From Pseudobutyrivibrio xylanivorans (lineage in GTDB: Bacteria > Bacillota > Clostridia > Lachnospirales > Lachnospiraceae): 64,000 nt of DNA. Below the pieces are notes generated by a model. The model did no database searches, was not told the origin of the DNA, and worked only from the letters and a program-made list of their open reading frames with translations. The translations under genes were made by a program, and so were the position numbers. The stretch spans positions 1,521,901 to 1,585,900 of the forward strand of contig NZ_CP043028.1 of assembly GCF_008935055.1 (NCBI RefSeq). Reading direction: 5' to 3'. Shown here in pieces: positions 54,137 through 62,754 of this stretch. How positions within the stretch are numbered: position 1 is the first letter of the stretch; each line of letters starts with the position of its first letter.

Positions 54137-55969
54137 TTACTTCTTGAAGCTTGCTCTCTTTCTGAGAGTTGGGTCAAGAATTCTCTTTCTGATACGAAGA
54201 GATTCTGGTGTTACCTCTAAAAGCTCGTCTACATCGATGAAATCAAGTGCCTGCTCAAGGCTAAGAACTCTAGGTGGTACAAGTGTAAGTGCCTCATCAG
54301 CTGATGATGAACGAGTATTTGTAAGATGCTTCTTCTTACATACATTAAGCTCAACATCCTCTGCTCGTGAGCACTGGCCGATAACCATTCCTGAATAAAC
54401 CTTCTCGCCTGGTCCGATGAAAAGAGTACCACGATCCTGAGCTGAGAAAAGTCCGTAAGTAACTGACTCTCCAGTCTCGAAAGCAATAAGGCTTCCTAAC
54501 TTACGATAAGAGATATCTCCCTTGTAAAGCTCATAACCGTCGAAAATTGTATTAATTATACCATTTCCTTTTGTATCTGTCATGAATTCTCCACGATATC
54601 CAATAAGACCACGTGAAGGAATCTTAAACTCGATACGAGTATATCCACCTGCGATAGGTGTCATATTCTGAAGCTCACCCTTTCTCTGAGAAAGCTTTTC
54701 GATAACAGCACCAGTAAACTCGTCTGGAACATCAACATAAGCACGCTCCATTGGCTCAAGCTTGTGTCCCTTCTCATCTTCCTTGTAAAGAACCTCTGCC
54801 TTTGAAACGGCGAACTCAAAGCCTTCACGACGCATGTTCTCAATGAGAACTGAAAGATGAAGCTCACCACGGCCTGAAACCTTAAGTGAATCAGGTGAAT
54901 CTGTATCCTCAACACGAAGCGAAACGTCAGTATTTAGCTCCTTCATAAGACGCTCGCGAATGTGACGTGAAGTAACGAACTTACCTTCCTGACCAGCAAG
55001 TGGGCTATCATTTACAATAAAGTTCATTGAAATAGTAGGCTCAGAAATCTTCTGGAAAGGAATTGGGTTTGGTGCATCAACTGCGCAAATTGTATCTCCA
55101 ATGTGGATATCTGAAATACCAGAAATAGCTACGATTGAACCAATCTGTGCTTCGTTAACATCTACCTTATTAAGACCATCATACTCGAAAAGCTTAGAAA
55201 TACGCACCTTGTTGCTCTTCTCTGGATCATGTGCATTAACTACAACAGCATCCTGGTTTACCTTGATAGAACCGTTTTCTACCTTACCAATACCGATACG
55301 TCCTACGTACTCATTGTAATCAATTGTAGAAATAAGCACCTGTGTAGGAGCCTCTGGGTCTCCCTTTGGAGCAGGAATATAATCAATGATAGTCTCAAAG
55401 AGAGCTGTCATATCCTTGTGCTCCTCGTTAAGATCTCTGATAGCAAAGCCTTCCTTAGCTGAAGCATAAATGAATGGACAGTCAAGCTGCTCATCAGATG
55501 CGTCAAGATCCATGAAAAGCTCAAGAACCTCGTCGATAACCTCGTCTGGACGAGCCTCTGGTCTATCAATCTTGTTGATACAAACGATAACTGGTAAATC
55601 AAGATCAAGCGCCTTCATAAGAACGAACTTGGTCTGTGGCATTGCGCCCTCGAATGCATCTACAACAAGAACAACACCGTTAACCATCTTAAGTACACGC
55701 TCAACCTCACCACCGAAATCAGCATGACCTGGTGTATCGATAATGTTAATCTTTGTGTTCTTGTAATATACTGCTGTATTCTTTGAAAGGATTGTGATAC
55801 CACGCTCACGCTCGATATCATTTGAATCCATTACACGCTCAGCTACTTCCTGATTTTCACGGAATACACCTGACTGCTTTAAAAGCTCATCTACAAGTGT
55901 TGTTTTACCATGATCTACGTGGGCGATAATGGCAATGTTTCTAATATCTTCTCTACTTTGTACTGACAT
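54137..55969 (-). CDS. typA: Ribosome-associated GTPase TypA/BipA
   Basis: 610 residues, full length. Translation-factor GTPase motifs: AHVDHGKTT, DTPGHADFGGE, NKIDR. Involved in ribosome assembly and stress or cold growth. The frame is open 27 codons upstream, but AAAGAG precedes ATG 55969, where homologues start. A structured element lies in its leader. Confidence 0.96.
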   Translation of the reverse strand: MSVQSREDIRNIAIIAHVDHGKTTLVDELLKQSGVFRENQEVAERVMDSNDIERERGITILSKNTAVYYKNTKINIIDTPGHADFGGEVERVLKMVNGVVLVVDAFEGAMPQTKFVLMKALDLDLPVIVCINKIDRPEARPDEVIDEVLELFMDLDASDEQLDCPFIYASAKEGFAIRDLNEEHKDMTALFETIIDYIPAPKGDPEAPTQVLISTIDYNEYVGRIGIGKVENGSIKVNQDAVVVNAHDPEKSNKVRISKLFEYDGLNKVDVNEAQIGSIVAISGISDIHIGDTICAVDAPNPIPFQKISEPTISMNFIVNDSPLAGQEGKFVTSRHIRERLMKELNTDVSLRVEDTDSPDSLKVSGRGELHLSVLIENMRREGFEFAVSKAEVLYKEDEKGHKLEPMERAYVDVPDEFTGAVIEKLSQRKGELQNMTPIAGGYTRIEFKIPSRGLIGYRGEFMTDTKGNGIINTIFDGYELYKGDISYRKLGSLIAFETGESVTYGLFSAQDRGTLFIGPGEKVYSGMVIGQCSRAEDVELNVCKKKHLTNTRSSSADEALTLVPPRVLSLEQALDFIDVDELLEVTPESLRIRKRILDPTLRKRASFKK

Positions 55970-56029
55970 ATAAATCTCTTTTCCTATATTCTTACAATAA
56001 ACTACATTGTAAAAAACCCCTAAAAATAC

Positions 56030-56118
56030 GGCGGTTACAATAACAAGCAATGTGTATCTCCGCTCGACTACATGTCTTGCTAAAGATACACATTAGCTTG
56101 TTACCTACCGCCTCACTT
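56030..56118 (-). ncRNA. Structured intergenic element, copy F
   Basis: Minus strand: P1 GGCGGT/ACCGCC, loop AGGTAA opposite TTATTGTA, P2 CAAGC/GCTTG, P3 AATGTGTATCT/AGATACACATT, terminal loop with AGCAAGACATGTAGTCGAGC. AAGTGAG flanks the 5' side. Between serS and typA, about 60 nt before typA. Confidence 0.7.
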
Positions 56119-56166
56119 ATTCTCGGAGATAATATTATCTTCGAGTTAATTTGTCAATAGCATTTT

Positions 56167-57456
56167 TTATTTAACGGGAGTTAATTCACTCTTTCCGCCC
56201 ATGTATGGCTGTAGTGCAGCTGGGATAGCTACGCTACCATCCTCGCGAAGGTTGTTCTCAAGGAATGCGATAAGCATACGTGGTGGAGCAACAACTGTGT
56301 TGTTAAGTGTATGAGCGAAGTACTTGCTACCATCCTCGCCCTTAACACGAATCTTAAGACGACGTGCCTGAGCATCTCCAAGATTTGAGCAAGAACCAAC
56401 CTCGAAGTACTTCTTCTGACGTGGTGACCATGCCTCAACATCACAAGACTTAACCTTAAGATCTGCAAGATCTCCTGAACAGCACTCAAGTGTACGAACA
56501 GGAATATCAAGGCTTCTAAATAAATCAACTGTGTTCTTCCAAAGAATATCGTAATACTTCTTTGACTCCTCAGGCTTACATACAACGATCATTTCCTGCT
56601 TCTCGAACTGGTGGATACGGTAAACGCCACGCTCTTCAATACCGTGTGCTCCCTTTTCCTTACGGAAGCATGGGCTATAGCTTGTAAGTGTGTATGGAAG
56701 ATTAGCCTCGTCATTGAGTGTATCAATGAACTTACCAATCATAGAGTGCTCTGATGTACCAATGAGGTAAAGATCCTCGCCCTCAATCTTGTACATCATG
56801 GCATCCATTTCCTCGAATGACATAACACCAGTAACTACGTTTGAACGAATCATGAAAGGAGGAATGCAATATGTAAAACCTCTGTCAATCATGAAATCAC
56901 GTGCGTATGAGATAACTGCTGAATGAAGACGAGCGATGTCTCCCATTAAATAATAGAAGCCGTTTCCAGCAACCTTTCCAGCAGCATCCATATCGATACC
57001 ATTGAATCTCTCCATGATATCTGTGTGATAAGGAATCTCGAACTCAGGAACTACAGGCTCACCGAACTTCTCAATTTCTACGTTGCAAGAATCATCAGGA
57101 CCGATTGGAACTGAAGGGTCGATAATGTTAGGAATCTTCATCATGATTTCCTCAACCTTATCAGAAAGCTCCTTTTCAACTGGCTCAAGATCCTTAATTT
57201 TCTGCTTAAGCTCAGCAACCTCAGCCTTAACAGCTTCAGCTTCGTCCTTCTTACCCTGTCCCATAAGAGCACCAATCTGCTTTGCAGCCTGATTCATCTT
57301 CGCTCTCATGTCGTCAGCTTCCTGCTGAGTAGCACGTCTCTTGTCATCAAGCTCGATGACCTCGTCAACGAGGCCAAGCTTGTGCTCCTGAAACTTCTTC
57401 TTGATATTCTCCTTAACTACGTCTGGATTCTCACGTAAAAACTTAATGTCTATCAT
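56167..57456 (-). CDS. serS: Seryl-tRNA synthetase
   Basis: 429 residues. The N-terminal coiled-coil tRNA-binding arm (~30-105) and class II motifs 2 (FRKEKGAHG, GVYRIHQFEK) and 3 (near AHTLNNTVVAPPRMLIAFLENN) are intact. GGAGAG precedes the start. Confidence 0.97.
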   Translation of the reverse strand: MIDIKFLRENPDVVKENIKKKFQEHKLGLVDEVIELDDKRRATQQEADDMRAKMNQAAKQIGALMGQGKKDEAEAVKAEVAELKQKIKDLEPVEKELSDKVEEIMMKIPNIIDPSVPIGPDDSCNVEIEKFGEPVVPEFEIPYHTDIMERFNGIDMDAAGKVAGNGFYYLMGDIARLHSAVISYARDFMIDRGFTYCIPPFMIRSNVVTGVMSFEEMDAMMYKIEGEDLYLIGTSEHSMIGKFIDTLNDEANLPYTLTSYSPCFRKEKGAHGIEERGVYRIHQFEKQEMIVVCKPEESKKYYDILWKNTVDLFRSLDIPVRTLECCSGDLADLKVKSCDVEAWSPRQKKYFEVGSCSNLGDAQARRLKIRVKGEDGSKYFAHTLNNTVVAPPRMLIAFLENNLREDGSVAIPAALQPYMGGKSELTPVK

Positions 57457-57485
57457 TTTTCTCTCCTAATCTAATCCTTCTAATC

Positions 57486-59753
57486 TTATTTATTAGCAAA
57501 CTTTACTTTAAAGATGTACCAAAGCTGTGTTGCAATAAAGATTGATGAATATGTACCAGCAACTATACCAGCAAGAAGTGGTAATGCGAACTCTCTGATT
57601 GATGAAACACCAAGGATGAGAAGCATAAGTACCATGATTGCTGTTGTGATTGATGTTGAAATAGAACGTGAAAGTGTCTGAGAAAGTGACTCGTTACAAA
57701 GAGCCTTAAGATTCTCAGCATTTTCATCTCTAATTGCCTTGTGATTCTCACGGATACGGTCGAATACAACGATTGTATCATTGACTGAATAACCGATAAC
57801 TGTAAGCATACATGCGATAAATGCGGAACCAACAGAAATTCTGGCAAATGCATAAAGTGCAAGTACGATAAGAACATCATGTACAAGGGCAATAATTGCT
57901 GAAGATGCAAATCTTAAATCCTTGAATCTGAACCAGATGTACACAAGCATGCAAAGTACTGCAACGATAACAGCGATTGTTGACTGGCTACGCATCTCAC
58001 CTGAGATTGTAGAACCGATACTCTGTGATGTGATTGACGCCTCTGTTACATTGAAGGTGCTCTCAAACATCTTGTTGAGAGTAGTTCTCTCTTCAAGTGT
58101 AAGTGTACGTGTCTTGAAGATTGCCTGATTGCTTCCATCAACTGTTGTTGTCTGGATGCTTCCTTCGCTGATATCAAGTGTCTTTGCAATTTCAGGTACA
58201 ACCTTTGCATCTAAATCTGCAAGTGAGTATGTCTCGTTGAAATCAACTGTTGTAGATGTACCACCAAGAAACTCAAGTGAATAGTTAAGACCTGCGCCAC
58301 TCTTTGCCTTGAATACACCCATTGTGATAAAGCCTGCTGCAATAATAGCAACAGAAATTGTAATAAAGATTGCCTTCTTTCCAACGAAGTCGAACTTTGA
58401 AGGCTCCTTTGCCTTTCCGTATGCCTTAGGTGAACGAACACCAAGTGCATAGAAAGAATTAATAAGAATTCTAGTAATAACAAGTGCTGTAAACATTGAT
58501 AAAACAACACCGAGTGCAAGTGTGATAGCAAATCCCTTTACAGTGCCTGAACCAAGTACACCAAGAACTGCTGCTGCAATAAGAGTTGTGATGTTTCCAT
58601 CAAGAATAGCTGAAAGAGCCTTTGAGAAACCTGTCTCAATAGCTGAAATTACCGGACGACCAGCTTTGATTTCCTCACGGATACGAGCGAATACGATAAC
58701 ATTTGCGTCAACTGCCATACCGATTGAAAGAATCATACCTGCGATACCAGGAAGTGTAAGTGTGATATCGAATGCCTTAAGAATTCCAACAAGCATTGCT
58801 GTATAAAGAGCAAGTGCAAGTGATGCAACAATACCAGGAACGAGGTACATTACCATAAGGAATACCATAACAAGTGCAAGACCTACGCCTGCTGCGATAA
58901 GTGATGTACGAAGGGCATCAGAACCGAGCTGAGCACCTACAACCTGTGACTCTAACTCCTGAAGCTCGATGTCAAGACCACCGATACGAATGTAAGATGC
59001 AAGCTTCTCAGCTGCCTCATAGTTCTCCATTCCCTCAATTACACAGTTACCAGTTGTGATAGCCTGATTAACACGTGGAACAGAAACGAACTTACCATCA
59101 TAGTAGATACCGATTGTCTCGCCAGATGCAACAGCCTTTGTTGTAGCATCAGCGAATGCTGCTGTACCCTCATCATCAAATGTAAGCTGAACCACATACT
59201 CTGTTGCATTTGTAGTCTTGTTTGACTGGCTGCCTGCCTGTGAACTCTTTACATTTGTTCCTGTAGCGATTACAGAACCATTGTCGATAAGTGTCTGGAT
59301 ATCATAGTTGAGAACATATCCTGTCTCACCGTATGTGTAGTTCTGATTTCCATCAGCATCTGTCTGCGCGATGAAGTAAAGTGTACCAGGAGTTCCTAAC
59401 TCCTCCAATAACGCATTAGCATCTGAAACGCCAGGAATCTCAACTGTGATTCGCTTGTCGCCTACGCGATATACATTAGCTTCTGTTGTTGAGCTTTCCT
59501 CACCAAGATCATTTTCGATACGCTGCTGAAGTTTGAGAATTGTATCAGCCATCTGCTCATCAGTAGGCTTATCTCCAACTGCCTCGTATGTAATGCTGAC
59601 ACCGCCTGCAAGGTCAAGACCAAGCTTGAGGCTGTCATCATTTTCCTTAATTGTGCCTGTGATAACTGCGAATGCACAGTAGCCCAATACTCCGAGAAGA
59701 GCTACGAATGCAACGAGCCAGGCAATCCCCTGTCCTTTTTTTAAACGTTTCAT
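57486..59753 (-). CDS. secDF: Fused SecDF protein-export membrane subunit
   Basis: 755 residues, SecD and SecF joined in one chain with about 12 TM helices. SecD motif DLAGGVSITYE, the GMAVDANVIVFARIREE segment and SecF VNDTIVVFDRIRENH are present. It uses the proton gradient to help pull secreted proteins. Fusion is common in Clostridia. Confidence 0.95.
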   Translation of the reverse strand: MKRLKKGQGIAWLVAFVALLGVLGYCAFAVITGTIKENDDSLKLGLDLAGGVSITYEAVGDKPTDEQMADTILKLQQRIENDLGEESSTTEANVYRVGDKRITVEIPGVSDANALLEELGTPGTLYFIAQTDADGNQNYTYGETGYVLNYDIQTLIDNGSVIATGTNVKSSQAGSQSNKTTNATEYVVQLTFDDEGTAAFADATTKAVASGETIGIYYDGKFVSVPRVNQAITTGNCVIEGMENYEAAEKLASYIRIGGLDIELQELESQVVGAQLGSDALRTSLIAAGVGLALVMVFLMVMYLVPGIVASLALALYTAMLVGILKAFDITLTLPGIAGMILSIGMAVDANVIVFARIREEIKAGRPVISAIETGFSKALSAILDGNITTLIAAAVLGVLGSGTVKGFAITLALGVVLSMFTALVITRILINSFYALGVRSPKAYGKAKEPSKFDFVGKKAIFITISVAIIAAGFITMGVFKAKSGAGLNYSLEFLGGTSTTVDFNETYSLADLDAKVVPEIAKTLDISEGSIQTTTVDGSNQAIFKTRTLTLEERTTLNKMFESTFNVTEASITSQSIGSTISGEMRSQSTIAVIVAVLCMLVYIWFRFKDLRFASSAIIALVHDVLIVLALYAFARISVGSAFIACMLTVIGYSVNDTIVVFDRIRENHKAIRDENAENLKALCNESLSQTLSRSISTSITTAIMVLMLLILGVSSIREFALPLLAGIVAGTYSSIFIATQLWYIFKVKFANK

Positions 59754-59808
59754 TACAAATTCTCCTATTTCTATATATTTATCAGCCTATAGCTGACTCA
59801 AAAAAGCC

Positions 59809-61200
59809 TTACGCTTCTTTTGATTCTTTTTCTTCCAGCTCACTCTTGTGAACCTTGAGTGCGATTGCACACTCAATTCTCTTCTTCTGAAGCTCACAGC
59901 CTACATGATAATTTCCAAGGATGCTACCTGTGAAATTAAAGGCATTGGCTGCACAACCACCGCTACAGTAGAATCTAGCGAAACAATTCTTACACTCTTC
60001 CTTTGCATATACATTGCAGTGCTTGAATTCGTTAACAACTTCCTTTTTCTTAACGCCGTTAAATACATCACCAAGACAGAAGTCTGTATTTCCAACAAAC
60101 TGATGACAAGGATAAAGCTCACCAGTAGGTGTAACTGCCATGTACTCTGTTCCGGAACCACAACCAGAAAGGCGTTTGTACACGCAAGGGCCACCTTCCA
60201 AATCAATCATGAAGTGGAAGAAGTTGAAGTCCTCATCTGTACCCTGACGACGCATCATTTCTGCTGCAAGGTCGTCGTACTCCTTGAAGAGCTTTGGTAA
60301 ATCCTCCTCACGGATAGCGTAATCGTCAGTCTCCTGAGCAACTACAGGCTCAACAGAAATCTGCTTGAAGCCCTCATCTGCAAGATGAATAACATCCTTT
60401 GAAAAATCAAGATTGTTGCGAGTGAAAGTACCACGGATGTAATACTTGTCCTGGTTACGTGACTCTGCAAGCTTCTTGAACTTAGGCATTACTAATTCGT
60501 AGCTTGGAGCTCCCTTCTTGAATGGGCGCATGAGATTATGAATCTCAGGACGACCATCACAGCTGAGAACTACATTAGCCATCTCCTTATTGGCAAATTC
60601 CTGAATCTCATCATTTAATAAAACGCCATTTGTGGTGAGTGTAAATCGGAAGTTTTTATTGTGCTCCTTCTCAATTGAACGACCGTAGGCAACCAAATCC
60701 TTGACTACCTGCCAGTTCATAAGTGGCTCGCCACCGAAGAAATCAACCTCAAGGTTACGTCTGCTTCCTGAGTTGGCAACGAGGAAATCAAGCGCCTGCT
60801 TACCCACCTCGTAGGTCATAAGCTCACGCTTTCCTGTGTGGTACTCACCCTCTTCTGCGAAGCAATACTTGCAAGCAAGATTGCAATCGTGAGTTATATG
60901 TAAGCAAAGAGCCTTTACAACTGTAGGACGTGCTGTAAAATCAACAATCCTTGGCTCGTAATTATCCTCTGTAAATAATGCGCCGTCCGCAATAAGGCTA
61001 TCGATTTCAGACTGAATCTCTGAAAGCTCTGACTCAGCCACCTCAGGATGGCTTTCCTTCATCTGTGCAAATGCCTCATCTCTTCCCTTCTCCTGCCAGA
61101 GAGCAAGGAAATCGTAAGTGATTTCGTCTACTACGTGGATGGCACCGCTGTTAATATCAATAACAATGTTGTAACCATTGTTTTTAAACTGATGTATCAC
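59809..61200 (-). CDS. scfB: SCIFF (ranthipeptide) radical SAM maturase
   Basis: 463 residues. The N-terminal ~90 residues are the peptide-recognition region. The radical SAM motif CNLACKYC is at about residue 105. A C-terminal SPASM domain has many cysteines (CGSGTEYMAVTPTGELYPCHQF, CKNCFARFYCSGGCAAN). The family installs thioether bonds from Cys to alpha or gamma carbons in the adjacent SCIFF peptide. GTG start, 100 bp after the peptide gene. Confidence 0.93.
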   Translation of the reverse strand: MIHQFKNNGYNIVIDINSGAIHVVDEITYDFLALWQEKGRDEAFAQMKESHPEVAESELSEIQSEIDSLIADGALFTEDNYEPRIVDFTARPTVVKALCLHITHDCNLACKYCFAEEGEYHTGKRELMTYEVGKQALDFLVANSGSRRNLEVDFFGGEPLMNWQVVKDLVAYGRSIEKEHNKNFRFTLTTNGVLLNDEIQEFANKEMANVVLSCDGRPEIHNLMRPFKKGAPSYELVMPKFKKLAESRNQDKYYIRGTFTRNNLDFSKDVIHLADEGFKQISVEPVVAQETDDYAIREEDLPKLFKEYDDLAAEMMRRQGTDEDFNFFHFMIDLEGGPCVYKRLSGCGSGTEYMAVTPTGELYPCHQFVGNTDFCLGDVFNGVKKKEVVNEFKHCNVYAKEECKNCFARFYCSGGCAANAFNFTGSILGNYHVGCELQKKRIECAIALKVHKSELEEKESKEA

Positions 61201-61230
61201 TAAAAAAATGTCCTTTCATAAACGCACAAT

Positions 61231-61267
61231 AGACCGTCCCCTGCCAAAAATCAGCAGGGACCGGTCT
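61231..61267 (-). other. Hairpin between scfA and scfB
   Basis: AGACCGTCCCCTGC and GCAGGGACCGGTCT pair over 14 positions with two mismatches. No T-run follows. It may let the small peptide be made in excess of its enzyme. Confidence 0.6.
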
Positions 61268-61300
61268 CACGTTAGTTATTACTTAATTGTCTGGTAGCAA

Positions 61301-61444
61301 TTACTTAGAATGCTCACAGCTCTGGTTACCAACTGTGCAAGAAGTCTTGCAAGCTGACTGGCATGATGTCTGGCACTCGCCGCATCCGCCTTCCTTTACA
61401 GTATTCTGTAATCTAGCAGTATTTAATGTTTTGATGTGTTCCAT
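61301..61444 (-). CDS. scfA: SCIFF precursor peptide
   Basis: 47 residues, with six cysteines in the second half (GGCGECQTSCQSACKTSC and a final SC). The leader MEHIKTLNTARLQNTVKEG is typical of the SCIFF (six cysteines in forty-five residues) family, nearly universal in Clostridia. AAGGAG precedes the ATG. The role of the mature product is not established. Confidence 0.93.
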   Translation of the reverse strand: MEHIKTLNTARLQNTVKEGGCGECQTSCQSACKTSCTVGNQSCEHSK

Positions 61445-61502
61445 ATCGAAAACTCCTTTCAGTAAAATGATTACCAATAAATAGTAACCCTCAGGTTAGT
61501 CA

Positions 61503-61531
61503 ATTATACTATAAATCGCCTAAAATATAAA
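61503..61531 (-). promoter_or_regulatory. Promoter of the scfAB operon
   Basis: TTTATA (-35, 4/6) and TATAAT (perfect -10) with a 17-bp spacer; expected leader of about 50 nt. Confidence 0.6.
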
Positions 61532-61539
61532 GCCTTTTC

Positions 61540-62703
61540 CTAATCTGCTGATTTAACCCCGAGAGTAACATTTGCATTGTCCTTGCAGAAATCCAATGCC
61601 TTCTGTGTTAAGTATGCCTGACGGAAGTATCTCTCACCTGTATAGCCGTCAACAGAATAGATGTCATAGAAGGCTGTATCATCTTCCTGTGAGCCTGTTG
61701 AACCCATAACGCTTGAGATGAATTCCTTATAGCCATCCTCGTCTATCGCAATACCCTCAGCTCTTGCAACTGCTTCAAGGATAAGCTCTGTCTTTGTAGA
61801 CTCCTCAACGCTTGTCTTTAGGCTCTCAACGTACTGGTCGTAATCCTGCCCCATAGACTCGAAATATTCCTTAGCTGTTGTGCCGTAAGCTTCGTACTGT
61901 TTGTCGTACACCTTAAGGTACATATCAACGCGAGCCTGAAGCAATTCCTCTGGAACCCCTGAAACAGTGCTGTTGTTAATCAATGCATTTAAAACGGCTG
62001 TCTGAGTATCATTTGCAAGGTCTGACTTAAGACTTGACTCATAATCGTCCTTCATTGCTGAAACATACTTATCAACCGAATCATAGCTAAAGTTATCAGA
62101 AACGATTTTGTCTGTTAAATCAGCCTTTGTTGCAATAGCCTTTGCAACATAGTTAATCTGGAATGTAAATGTAACTGTCTTGCCTGCTAAATCAGCATTT
62201 CCGTACTGTTCAGGGAAAGTAACCTCGTAAGCAACCTCCTCGCCAACAGAATGTCCTGCAAGTCCTGATGTAAAGCCATCAATATAGCCTGAACCTGATG
62301 TAGAGCAATTGTTGGCAACATCAATCATCTGATCCTCAGCTGAGCCACCGTCAAAAGCAACTCCGTCCTGAGAGCCAACATAATCTACATTAACGATTGA
62401 ATCCTCTTCAACCTCTTTCTTATCTGAGTCCTCAACATATACGCCTGCATCTGCTATCTTTGTGTTTAAGTACTCTTCAAAGCCTTCATCTGAATATTCG
62501 TAGGTATTCTCAAGAGAAATCTCAAGGCCCTTGTAATCACCCAAGGTAACATATTCATCAACGTCATACTCTATTGGTGCGGCATCACTAGCCTTTTCTG
62601 TCTTCTCTGTCTTAGTTTCAGCTTTATCTTCTTTCTTTCCACAGGCAGAAAGAGAAAAGGCCATTGTGCATATTAAAACTAATGCTAATAATCTTTTTTT
62701 CAT
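61540..62703 (-). CDS. Trigger-factor/FKBP-like peptidyl-prolyl isomerase lipoprotein
   Basis: 387 residues. Signal peptide with lipobox SAC (Cys 21) and a charged linker. An FKBP-type domain (VNVDYVGSQDGVAFDGG, AGHSVGEEVAYEVTFPEQYGN) is followed by a helical trigger-factor C-domain. It likely folds secreted proteins outside the membrane, like PrsA. It lacks the ribosome-binding N-domain. Confidence 0.88.
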   Translation of the reverse strand: MKKRLLALVLICTMAFSLSACGKKEDKAETKTEKTEKASDAAPIEYDVDEYVTLGDYKGLEISLENTYEYSDEGFEEYLNTKIADAGVYVEDSDKKEVEEDSIVNVDYVGSQDGVAFDGGSAEDQMIDVANNCSTSGSGYIDGFTSGLAGHSVGEEVAYEVTFPEQYGNADLAGKTVTFTFQINYVAKAIATKADLTDKIVSDNFSYDSVDKYVSAMKDDYESSLKSDLANDTQTAVLNALINNSTVSGVPEELLQARVDMYLKVYDKQYEAYGTTAKEYFESMGQDYDQYVESLKTSVEESTKTELILEAVARAEGIAIDEDGYKEFISSVMGSTGSQEDDTAFYDIYSVDGYTGERYFRQAYLTQKALDFCKDNANVTLGVKSAD

Positions 62704-62754
62704 GTCTTAAAATCCCTCCTCAAAAGTCAGCCTTAGTTTAACACATTATAAACC

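Noticed and set aside
40761..56118. Repeats considered as a CRISPR array.
   Set aside because: Copies are kilobases apart, in intergenic gaps on both strands, with no regular spacers and no cas genes.
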